From NCBI GenBank assembly GCA_027625915.1, contig JANTQA010000033.1:10292001-10356000 (forward strand): a stretch of 64,000 bases of DNA, given 5' to 3'. This document shows positions 36,566-46,934 of this stretch, one piece after another (positions within the stretch are counted from its first letter, which is position 1; each line of letters starts with the position of its first letter). The position numbers were made by a program, and so were the translations under genes. Source of the stretch: Anaeramoeba flamelloides. Taxonomy: Eukaryota > Metamonada > Anaeramoebidae. Under the pieces are notes generated by a model. The model was given only the letters and a program-made list of their open reading frames with translations. It was not told where the DNA came from and did not search any database.

Positions 36566-37050
36566 AAAATAAAACCCAATTTATTATATTTTGCTAAACA
36601 TAATATAAAAAAACATTTTAGTAACCCAGTAGTAATGTTTTTTTAAGTAATCATGTTCATACAAATAATATAAAAATATATAAAACGAAAAAAAAAATAT
36701 GTGTGTCCAAAATAATGAAATGAGCCAAACAAAAAATGTATAGGTAAAGATGTTGACATTTCAGCAACAAATATTGATCAATCAAATGATAAGATAACAT
36801 GGATTAATTGTATGCGATTTTTCAATTTAACAAAGTCTACACTAACCAACTATCAACCAATTAAAAAAATTTCTAGATCTAAAGAAACAGATTACGTAAC
36901 TGGAAAAAAGGGAATGAAAACAAAACTAAAAAGACAAAAAATGAAATAGTTTGTAAAATCAAAACTGTTTCCCCAAATTGAATTTAGAGTGTAGTATTGC
37001 TATTCTTTCAACTATTTATACTATGTCCAAATTTTAGGAATTTAGTTTTT
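36566..37050 (+). repeat. Dispersed repeat, copy 2 (copy 1 at 1434-1925)
   Basis: Same orientation as copy 1, about 490 bp, diverged by substitutions and small indels. Unlike copy 1, no TTAAGGG-type terminal repeat can be found around it, so either its ends have decayed or this core is a separate older element. Confidence 0.75.
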
Positions 37051-37155
37051 AATATAATATTTAAAATAATTGGTAAAAAAAAATATTGAGATTTCCTCTT
37101 AGTAGGAGAAATAAAAAAATTCAAAAAAAAAAATAATAAATAAAAAACACATAAA

Positions 37156-37348
37156 CTTAGTACAACTTCTAATTCATAAATTTTGAACAGTGTTTAAGTC
37201 AATAAAAAATCCTGTACTAAGGAACTTTTTTTGGAATTGTTTTCCACATAAATTAATTTACTAAAATTCAGATTTTTATATTAAGTCTTCAAATGTTTTC
37301 TGCAATAAAGGTCTTTTGAATTGTGTACATTGAAAGTTATACTGACTC
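37156..37348. mobile_element. Probable decayed MITE, family 1 copy G
   Basis: The order of blocks follows family 1 (AAATTTTGAAC, AATCCTGTACTAAGGAACTT, TTGGAATTGTTTTCCACA, TTTACTAAAATTCAGA, GAAAGTTATACTGACT), but the palindrome is largely lost. Confidence 0.45.
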
Positions 37349-38014
37349 GAAAAAAACAATATTCATCAATAAACTCACAATTATTTCCAAAATATTAATT
37401 GGGTGTGTATTGATGATAGTAATATTGAAACTAAAGATTTTTTGGGATTTGTAATTGTTGATCTAAATATATGAAATTTATATGATCTGTGTTATATAAT
37501 TTAAATAATCAAAAAAGAGTTGAAAATATTTTATCAAAGCTTTTAGGGTTGAGTTCATTATTGTTAAAAAGAATTTTTTAAAAAGGAAAAAAAAATCATT
37601 AGAAATTTTATGAGTGATTAAAAAAAATCAAAAACTAAGTAAAATTCGAACTACAATCAATTTATAAAAATCAACAATCAAAAAAGAGGAAATATTTAAA
37701 GAAAACTCAAAAGGTGATTCTCTACTTCCAATTAGAATAGTTATAGAATATATATATTTGAAAACAACTTGGTCATTTCTGAAGTGTCATTCCCTTGGCA
37801 CTTTTTTAGATCTTGAAGATTTTTCTATTCATTTTTTTCATTTCTCAAATGAGTTATTTTTTTCACTGGAATGTTGTAAAAACCCTTACTTTGTCAAATA
37901 TATCCCATTACAAAATAACCACATATTAGATTAAATTGAAATAAATTGATCATGTACCTTAATAAAACAATTAGTTTAAAATTGAAGATATTTAACACTT
38001 TGGAAATTTAAAAC

Positions 38015-38410
38015 GAAATAAGTGTTTTTTTTTTTAAATTTTGAATTTTTGGAATTGAGAATTCTTTTAAATTTTTTTGGTAAATTGAATTTTTTACCAA
38101 TGAGATTCTCTCAATTTTTTTCTTTGTTCTTTGAAAACATTTTTTTTGAAATTTGATCACTTTTGTATTTTTTTTTTTTGATTATTGAATTTTTCGAAAT
38201 TGAGAATTAATTACAATTTTTTGTAATTTTTTTACTTGAAAAAATTTTTTTGATTGGAATTTTTTGACAAAGAGGATCCTATGAAATTTTATTTTATTTT
38301 GAAATTTAATTTTTTGATATTGAGAACTCTTTTTTTTTCTTGTATTTTTAATTGAATTTTATTTTTTGGAATTTGATTCAATTTTTTTTTTTTGTTATCT
38401 AATTTTTGTT
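38015..38410 (-). repeat. Degenerate tandem repeat, inverted relative of 28655-28985
   Basis: Six to seven units of about 55-60 bp built on TTGAATTTTTGGAATTGAGA, ATTCTTTTAAATTTTTTT. On the minus strand these read TCTCAATTCCAAAAATTC, the same pattern as the array at 28655-28985. Confidence 0.5.
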
Positions 38411-38519
38411 AATCATATGAAGCACAATTCCACAATACTCTTTTTTTGGTTTCAAGTTACTCCTTAGGTTTGGAGGAAATTCACAGTAAATGACTATGAC
38501 CATTAAAAAAATATTCAAT

Positions 38520-38810
38520 TTTGAAAAAGGGCAATATATTAATAGTGGGTGGTGTGAATGTAAATAAAGATCAACTTGTTTTTATTTTTGGGAAATTCTA
38601 ATTTCAAAAAAATCACAAATAGAAAAAATTCTAGAACAAACAAATAATATTTATCATTTAAGCCAAATATTACAAAATCAACAATTAAATTATAAAATCT
38701 TCACAATCGTTAATTTTGAATTTCCATCAAATAAAATAGAAAATCATAAATTTTCTTCAATCAGTATATAGAATTAAAAGCAAATTAATCAATAAAAGTT
38801 ACAAATGATT
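38520..38810 (+). pseudogene. Possible remnant of a LINE endonuclease region
   Basis: At 38535-38570 the plus strand reads LIVGGVNVNKDQLVF, close to the IxGGDFNxxxD block of the APE-type endonuclease of non-LTR retroposons. The following 200 bp are AT-rich with only scattered open pieces. It lies 2.5 kb downstream of the reverse transcriptase remnant, the wrong order for one element, so it would be a separate copy. Single-motif evidence. Confidence 0.35.
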
Positions 38811-39816
38811 TTCAATTGTCTTTCACAAACCAGGTGAAAAAATAATCAAAATAAAGATGCGGAAATATTTAGCATTTTTAAATCAAAATTTCTCGATTAT
38901 ACAATAATGATCATTATTAATTTGGTAGTAGAAACAGAAAATTTAATTTAAATTTTAAAAATTATTAATAATAAATCTTTAATAAAACAGCTTAAAAGAG
39001 AGAATAAGAAAAAAATGGAACAAATTTGTAACAGCAATTAATTAGGAATCCAAACAATATTTTATCGGTTTTTGGAATGAAATTCGATGAATTTGTTCTT
39101 TAAAATCGAAAATAATTTTCCAAAATCAAAAAAAAAAACACAACCCCAAACATTTTGATTTGATCCTTTAAATTGTTTTTTTTTTGCGATCAGAAACCTC
39201 AGATATCTTGACAAGTTTCCTCTACCATTGGGGTATGTCTGAAAAGTTTCATAGTTTTTGGAAAAATTACAAATTTAACCAAAAAATAAAAGAAATATAT
39301 GCCTTGTTTTTTCAGTTTGTGGGTTAACCTTAAGAATGCTCCTTTAATATTGAATAAACTATCAAATAGATTTAAATTAAAGCAAGTACAGTGGTGTTCT
39401 ACCCCCCTTAAAAAAAAAAGTTTAAATTTCTTGGTTTTGGTTTGAGCCTTAATCAATTAAAAAAATAAATCTTCCCAGCCTTTTCGAATCATGGTTGAAT
39501 TTAAAGGCAATGGTAATTGGATCAATTGAATTGAGCAACTTGAAATAAGAATTTACTTTTGACCTAATAATCGATTTTGAAAAAAATAAGAAATAATAAA
39601 CAAAAAAAAAAATAAAATAAAAGTATCTATCAAATACTACTCGACTGATGATTGTGATCAAGAGTGTTGTACCATTCTTTGTTTTTTAGTTTTTTTTTTA
39701 TTTTGGTTCTGGGCAAGTTTTGCTTTTATTTTTGTCTACTGTTCCATTAGGCCTTGAGTTTCCAATAAATCAGTGAAAAGAGAAAACAAAAAAGTGTACC
39801 AAAAAATAAGAATAAT

Positions 39817-40349
39817 TTAATAAAAATATCCAAGAATCTTTCCACCAGTATGTTTTTTTCTTGCTTCTTCGTGATCCATAATTCCATATGAAGTTGTCAA
39901 AACAATGAAGCCAAATTGTCTAGATGGTAGTAAGTTATTTACCCATTTTTCAATTTCTTTTACTTTTACATCAAATCTTGGACTAATACACCCACACTTG
40001 TTAATTCTTCCAATGAGATTAACAACAATTTTTCCTGCTCTTCGATCGTCAATTACTTCAAATTCTCCAATATATCCTTTTTTTTTTTTTTATTGTTTAT
40101 TTTTTGTTTGTTTTGTTGATATTGAAAAATAAAAGTTACAAAAGGCATACTTATTTTTTAGTTCCAGGGATGTTAATAATGATGAGTGCATTAGAATGTT
40201 GAAAAAAAAAACAAACCATGTTTCATCATTACTTGTAAAAATTTGATGATAACTTTTGATGCTGGTCTAATGAGGACTTGTCTTTTTCCTCTTTTTTCAG
40301 CATTTCTCATTGTTAGTAAACAATCGTGGAGTACAGAAACTCTAACCAT
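39817..40349 (-). CDS. RPS15A: Ribosomal protein uS8 (S15A), 40S subunit
   Basis: Protein of the cytosolic small ribosomal subunit that binds helix 21 of 18S rRNA. Exon 1 (40349-40217) encodes [40 protein letters not shown] and MMKHG. Exon 2 (40076-39817) continues with [60 protein letters not shown] and [20 protein letters not shown], ending GYFY and TAA. The 140-nt intron (donor GTTTGT, acceptor AAG) joins in phase 1. The protein is 130 residues, the same as human S15A, and matches it along its full length. It is transcribed away from the Lys/Glu-rich gene at 41005, with 655 bp between the two starts that must hold both promoters; no motif there could be assigned. Confidence 0.98.
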
Positions 40350-41004
40350 TTGAAATAAATAGAAATAAAATAATCACTTTAAAAAAAATGAAAATTAATT
40401 ATTTTACCAAATAATCGGTAAATGTGAAATAATAAAACCTTTAGCCTTTAAAAAACTTTTTAAGATATTAGTGTGAAGATTTTGAGTTAAAAGCTTTCAT
40501 ATTGAAAGTCTCTGAAAAACTTGAGTATTATTTAGTTTTATAAACACCAATGGTTTTTAAATTTTAAATACTGGTATTTGAATTACAAATGGGAAATTTT
40601 TTGGCTCGATTTACAATTTCCTTTTTTTTTTTTTACAAATAGACCCCCAATTTACAACCTACTTCTTTGGGAAACTCTGTTTGTAAAGAAAAATATGGAA
40701 AAGAAGCGAAAATATTTGCCCATGTTTAATTGAAACACCCTAAAAATTTTTGAGATATTCAATCTCTTTTTCACTTCTTTCTTTCTCCTCACAAATTCAA
40801 AACAATAATATAAATTACATTCCCCAAATACAACTTTCATTTTTTACTTTTTAAAAAAATATCGAAGAACAATAATGACAATCAAGTCTTTAACAAAAAG
40901 TCCAAAATAAATGAGAAGGGGAAAAGACAGATCATTTTACATCTTTTTACATTTAATACTTTTCGAAATATAATTTCTCATTTTTCGAGCTTTTTCATAA
41001 TCAA
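40350..41004. other. Divergent promoter region between uS8 and the Lys/Glu-rich gene
   Basis: 655 bp with no coding sign. The minus-strand frame at 40652-40840 has no recognisable protein. Long T run at 40621-40634. No known promoter element can be named with confidence. Confidence 0.5.
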
Positions 41005-42672
41005 ATGTTTTTTGATTTTTCTTCAAATGAAGTAAATGAAATTGATCCAGAATTTGAACCAATTTTCCCACAATTTTTAGAAAACCCTTACCATGATGTT
41101 GACATTTCCACACAAGAAATTTTTTCACGTGCTTTGTTGAAAGAAGAACTTAAATTTGAGTTTCAAAAACAAGCAAGAAAAAGAAAAAAGTAAGTACTTA
41201 ATTTGCAACCAACTTTTATTGTCAAGTCACAACTTTTTCTTTTGATCCAACAAATTTCTTTTTAATTTGATCCAATAAATTTCTCTTTATTTTGATCCAA
41301 TAAATTTCTATTTCTTTTTCTTTTTTCAACACTAAATTTCTTTCTTTTTATTTTTAATTGGGCTAACGAATAGAACTCACCCAATTACAAACACAAGCAC
41401 AAAAACTGGTCAAAAAAATCCAAAAAAAAACAAAATAAAACGCTCTTCTTTCTCTTTTCGACAAAACAATCATTTTATTCTCCCTTCAAATTTAAAGTAA
41501 TTATTGTTTTTTTTTTTTTTTGTTTGGTGATGCTGTTTTAAAAAAGGTGCTTACCACAAGTTTGATAAAGTGATACCTCAAATTAACCAGTTTTCAGATT
41601 TTAAGCAATTTGAGCCACTCTTTTTCAAACCTTTTCAACAGTACTTTTTTAAAACAGATGTGAGGTGTAATTTATTTTCAAAATTCCTTTTTTTTCTAAA
41701 GTTTTTCTTTTTGCTTCCTTCCAAATATTCTCTTTCGAAAAATATCAAAACATCATCAAAAAAAACCCTTTAATTAGTTCAAAACCAACAAACCCACCAA
41801 AAAAAAAAGTTAAAAGACTCTCTAAAAAACAAAATCGAAAAATGAAAATTAAACAATTGATCTCCGATAACAATCGATACAAAACAGAGCAAAAAAAAAT
41901 TGTTCGATCAATTATTCAAATAAAAACCCAGCTGTTAATTGAAAAAGCCCGCTTTGGCTGTAGAGAAGACGAATTAAAAGAATTAAAGCATTTAGTTGGA
42001 CTTGTTCAAAAAAAAATGAAACAATCAGAAAAGAAAAAAGAAAAAGAAAAGGAAAAAGAAAATGAAAATGAAAATGAAAATGAAAATGAAAGGGAAAAGG
42101 GAAAGGAAAGGAAAAAGGAAAATGAAAAGGAAAAGGAGAATGAGAATGAGAGGCAGAGGGAGAAGGAAATGAAATTAACAAATATTGAAAAAGAAAACAA
42201 AAAAAACAAGCGAAATTTAATTCACAATAAAAGAGAAAAAATTATAAAGAAACAAACCAATGAAACAAACAAAACAAACACCTTTGATAATAAAAAGGAA
42301 ATTAATAAACAATTAATTTCAGAAAAAGAAAAATATCTTGATTTGAAGAATGTAAATATGATCAAGAACAAATCAAAAAAAAAAACAAAAAATCTAGATC
42401 AGATCCAACAACTACAACTAGTACATAACCAAAATTCAAATAAGAAATTATTTTTGAGTACTCTACCAAAAAAAAAAAATAGTCAGCAAAAAGTTGAAAT
42501 ATCATCACCCAGGAAATCAAAAACAATATCATTGTTGGCAAGGAAAAAAAAAACTCAAAAAAAACAAATAAAAAAAAATTTACAATTAAATATCCTTGAT
42601 AACCTAAACTTTTCTCTTTTAGTTAATGCACTTCAAGAACACCAAGGAAATATTACCTCAGAAATACATTAA
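41005..42672 (+). CDS. Lys/Glu-rich coiled-coil protein, possible nuclear factor
   Basis: Not recognised as a known family. Exon 1 (41005-41189) starts at ATG and encodes an acidic head (FFDFSSNEVNEIDPEFEPIF, ENPYHDVDISTQEIFSRALL) ending in QKQARKRKK before GTAAGT. The last exon (41778-42672, after TTAG) encodes PKKKVKRLSKKQNRKMKIKQ, then NNRYKTEQKKIVRSIIQIKT and KARFGCREDELKELKHLVG, a basic stretch followed by a helix. Then comes a long Lys/Glu/Asn repeat (42020-42180) and a Lys-rich tail ending IHSE-like residues before TAA. Middle exons are uncertain. Either 41374-41408 plus 41547-41664 (the latter reading AYHKFDKVIPQINQFSDFKQ), or 41374-41496 alone, keeps the frame. PKKKVKR is the classical nuclear localisation signal. 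The basic-helix layout faintly recalls bZIP, but the conserved Asn/Arg pattern is not convincing. Confidence 0.75.
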
Positions 42673-43018
42673 ACATTCTAAATATATTTATTTAATAATT
42701 TTCGGCTAAATTATGATTTTTTTTTTTGCATTTGTTTTGTGATCGCTCAAACAAACTCAAAGTCAATTTTAATTCATAATTAAACAATTAAACAACAATT
42801 CATGATCATATGCTAGAGATATTTTATACCAAAATCTAATCACTTCTTCTTATTATTATTAATTGCATATAAGAGGACTGTTGTAGATTTCTAAGCTTCT
42901 TCAATATTTCTTTTCCACTTATTCTTCTTCTTCCATTCATACAATCATTCTAGTTTTTTCTGAATTTTATTTGTGTTATTCAAAACTTTTTCAAATTTAA
43001 TTTTAAATTTGATATTCA

Positions 43019-43075
43019 TATATATCTTATATATATATATATAGATAGATAGATATAGATATATAGATATATATG
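43019..43075 (+). repeat. TA / TAGA microsatellite
   Basis: Mixed run of TATATA and TAGATAGATAGATA units over about 57 bp. Confidence 0.85.
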
Positions 43076-44764
43076 CTTTTTTCTTTCTTATTTTTTTTTG
43101 ATTTTCTAAATTGAAATACTTCTTGATTATTTTGTAAATTAAAATAAATTTTATTTTTTTTCTAATGATATATATATTTGTGATCCTTTATTTGATTTTC
43201 AATCTTATAAAAATAATAAACTAATTTTCTTCATTTTTTTTTTTTATCTGATTTTCTTTGTGATTTCTTTGTAAAAGGCGCCAAACTTTAAAATCAATAT
43301 TTATTGAAAGTAAATTAATTGAATAAAACTCTATTATCTTTTTTTTTTATTGGATATTATTTTCAAAGTTCACATTTTCATTCTTTTTCTAAAAAAACTA
43401 AAAATAATTCTTTTTTTATTTCAATTCTTAATATCAACTCATTTCTTGTTTGAATGGCACTTTTTAACTTATTTCTGATATAAAACGGTGTTGTAAAATA
43501 ATCTCATAATTCTCAAAATTTGATTATTCAGAAATCATTTTTTTTTTTAAAGCATTGATAAGAATTTTATATTAGACCAAGACAAAAAAAAATATTTGTG
43601 GTTTTTCTTTTTGAGATTTTTATTTTAATCATCTTTTTACCAATGCTGAAATTTTTTTTATTTATTCCTGATGAGAAAATTATTTTACTTTGAAATTTCA
43701 TTAAAAAAATTTTTTTATTTTTTTTTTAATAGAGGTTTAGTAAATAAATTAATTTCTTTTTTTTTGATCACATATTTGGAAAAAGTCACCCCTTAAATCA
43801 GTTAGAAAACTTATTTTAATATTTTTTTTTTTTTTTTTTTATACTTTTACCACAAAAACTAGTTGTCTTAATTATAACTAAATAGTTATTTGATGTTTAT
43901 TTTAACAACTTTGGAAAAAAAATAATAATTCTAAAACAGCAAGTTGAAAGCATGTTTTCAAAACAAATTATTTCCGATGTCATTATGTGCAGGTTTATAA
44001 AATAAAATTTGATAATAAAAAAGAGTTTTAAAAAGTTGAACTTATGCCTTTTTTCTCAATATGTACCCATAAACGAAATATTTTCTGATATTTTAAAATT
44101 AAATTTACAGATCCTAAATATGTTTAAACATCAAAAATTTACTGAAGTATCACTAAAATATTACTATTAAAATGTCTAAAAAGAAGTACCTTCAAATCAT
44201 TAAAAAAATATTTAAAATAAGTCCATAAATTATTTATTTTAAATTTGTACTTTCTTATTACCACTTTCATTTTTTTAGGAACTGAGATATAAATATTAAA
44301 TTTGATTCATCACAAATTTAATGTATTTTTGGAACAAAATTAATGACAAATATTAACCCTAGTTTATTATTAGTTGTTTTTTCAAAATATTCTAAAAATG
44401 GAATTTATTAAATCAATTAGAAAATAAATTTGGAACCAAAATATTAAAATAATTCTAAATCGAATTTTATTTTTACTACCATTTATAACTTGTATTAGAG
44501 ACTTTTAGAATTATTTTTAAAAAAAATTCAAAATTCTTCAAAGTTGATTACTTAGAATTAATAGAAATTTTTTATTTATGATACTTTGTTAGCAACAATT
44601 AAGATACAAAGGATTTTTTGATCAAATTCCATGTAAAATTATTTTTTCATCAGGAATAAACGACAGAAAATCATCAAAATTATCAAAAAGCCGCTTAAAA
44701 CTCAAATCTCGAGAAGAAAATCCTAAAATATTTTTTATTGTCCGTAAAGAATAAATTCTTTTTG

Positions 44765-44880
44765 GAATCAGTTAATGACCAAAAAAAGACAAATTTTTAA
44801 AATATGTTATTGGTGAGATTCTCTACTTACAAATTTTGTATATTCCAAGTGTTAAAAATTTATGATGGGTTAAGAAACCC
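44765..44880 (+). repeat. Uninterrupted relative of the DNA around MITE copy A
   Basis: AAATTTTTAAAATATGTTAT then TGGTGAGATTCTCTACTTAC and AAATTTTGTATATTCCAAGT aligns with the two flanks of the MITE at 4096-4291 (AAATTTTTAAAATATTTTAT, TTCTCTACTTAAAAATTTTT and TATACCAAGTTTCAAAAAAT) joined at the TA. It is thus a paralogous site without the MITE. Confidence 0.6.
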
Positions 44881-46322
44881 AAAAAAGATATTTTTTTTTC
44901 TTTTTTAGAAAAGTAAATTTGAAAAAGAAAATCCTTTAAAACCCCCATCAAAATTAAGAAATATGAGGATCTGTGATTCCTTTAAAAACCCATACATTGG
45001 AAATTAAAAAATCCTATTATCAACAATATTAACTTTCCAAAGAAATTGAGAAAATTTACATGAGACGTTCCAATGAAAGGGTCCCAAAATTTTTTTCTAG
45101 CATTGTTTTTTTTTTGAAAATCAGGGTTTCTTCAGGTATTTCTTTTATAAAACAAATATCAGCAGTAATTCAAAGTTCATCAGTTCTCTAATTTCTGAAA
45201 AATCGTCTTTTGGTCGATTCTTAAAAAAAAATTGTAATTTGAATTTTTCATTTTTGTCTGTAAAACTTTGATTGAAATAGGTTTATAAGATTACTTTTTT
45301 TTGAATTTAATAATTTATTTTTGGCCTCAGTGAAAAATTGAAAAAAAAAAAAAGAAAAAAAAAAAGCAACTCAATTTTGAAAACTAATTCTTATTCTAAA
45401 AACGTTAGCACTGCATTGAATTCAACCGATAGGTAAAATACTAAATTAAAACTTAGTAAAGTAAATTATTTCATTTGATCTTTAGTTGTTCTAATAGTTA
45501 AACATCTCTTGATTAAACAAATCCAGGTATTAATCTAAAAAGGAAAAAACAATCAACCCATTCAACACTTGGGGTGAAAAAAAAACACATACAATGAAGT
45601 TTTAACTTTTTTCTATTATTTTTTTACTTTTTTTCATTTCATTATTTTTCTTTCTCTTTTTCTTATATTTGTCTAGAAAAAAAATTTTTTTTTTTTCATT
45701 TTTTTATATAAAATTATCATTTGAGTTATAATCTTGAATACATTATACATAGGATAAAAAAATATAAAATCAAAAAAATAATTATTTGAGGTTTTTTTCT
45801 TGTAAGAATTAAAATTTGAACTCTGATTATTTTGCAATAAAACCATCAGACAATGAACAGTAATATATTAAAAACCAAACAAAGAGGAAAATAACGCTTA
45901 TCTGATATTGTCTAAACATTAATAGATATAAAAATGAAATGAGTAAAATTTTATTATTTCTCATTCTACTTAAAAATTTCACCAAGCAAAAATAAAATTA
46001 TTCAAATTTTTTTCAACAGTTAAAAAAAAAAAGAAAAAATAAAAAGCCTAAAATTTGATAATAAAAAAAACAAGTTGGTTTAGATATAAATTTAGTTATT
46101 AAAAATATATAATGTTATTAAAATCAACCTAAAAAAATTGATAATGTTAAATATGAAATCTGTTTTTTTTATTTTTATCTCTAATTTAGATAAGTTAATT
46201 TGATCTTTATTAAGATTGTAAAATTTTAAGAAAAGGAACGAAATGTGAAATATTAGTATTTCACTCGAAAATTAAATAAAATAAAAAGAAAAGAAACTCT
46301 TTTAGTGAGAAGCCGAATTAAC

Positions 46323-46895
46323 TTAATCAGAAGACTGTAATTTATTATTATTGGATGATGGTGATTCATCATTTGCATCTAAAATATTTTCACCTTGATT
46401 TTCTAAATCGATATCACTGCTAAATTTTCTATGAGAATCTTCATCTTCATCTTCACCTTCATTTTCTTCGTCGTCTCCATCTTCTATAACCCAAAATTCT
46501 TCATCCTCGAAAGGTTCTTCTGCATTTTTGGTGAAAATTCGAACAATTAAACCAGTAATGAACCCACCTGCTAAGGCGATTGAAAGTGTAACATAAATTG
46601 CACTTAATTGGTGAAGTGGTTGATCATCTCCTTTTGTGAAAATGCTATCAAATGCCCCATTATATAATGAGTGATCATGAATTCCAACTTCTGTGACTAT
46701 TGCTGAAACAATTCCTCCAATTAACCCTACAAAATTGAAATTGGAAATTTAAGAATTGTTTTTAAAAAGAAAGTAATTTTTTTAACATTTTTGAAAACAT
46801 TTAGTTATTATATCATTAAAAAATAATCATAAAACAAAAAGAATCAAAAATAAACAAAAAAAAAATCAAAAATAAACAAAAAGAAGCAAAAAGTG

Positions 46896-46934
<39 letters not shown>

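Larger units (their letters stand above)
31480..39816. other. Gene-free stretch of 8.3 kb rich in element remnants
   Basis: The longest gene-free stretch. It holds MITE copies at 32958-33156, 34129-34750 (with nested 34231-34427) and 37156-37348, a (TA)n run at about 33914-33942, LINE-type remnants at 35650-36300 and 38520-38810, the second copy of the 490-bp dispersed repeat (36566-37050) and a tandem array (38015-38410). The minus-strand frames at 39199-39661 carry no recognisable motif. Confidence 0.6.
42673..46322. other. Gene-free stretch of 3.6 kb
   Basis: Separates the 3' ends of the Lys/Glu-rich gene and the Rh gene, which converge. It has a TA/GATA microsatellite at 43019-43075, several T runs and a patch (44765-44880) related to 4020-4340. 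No open frame of note is present. Confidence 0.6.

Noticed and set aside
41778-41930. bZIP domain in the Lys/Glu-rich protein
   Set aside because: The basic stretch and helix are suggestive, but the invariant Asn and Arg spacing and a regular leucine heptad are not convincing.
41912-42209. Minus-strand Phe/Ser and Phe/His open frames
   Set aside because: Shadows of the Lys/Glu/Asn repeat of the gene at 41005-42672.
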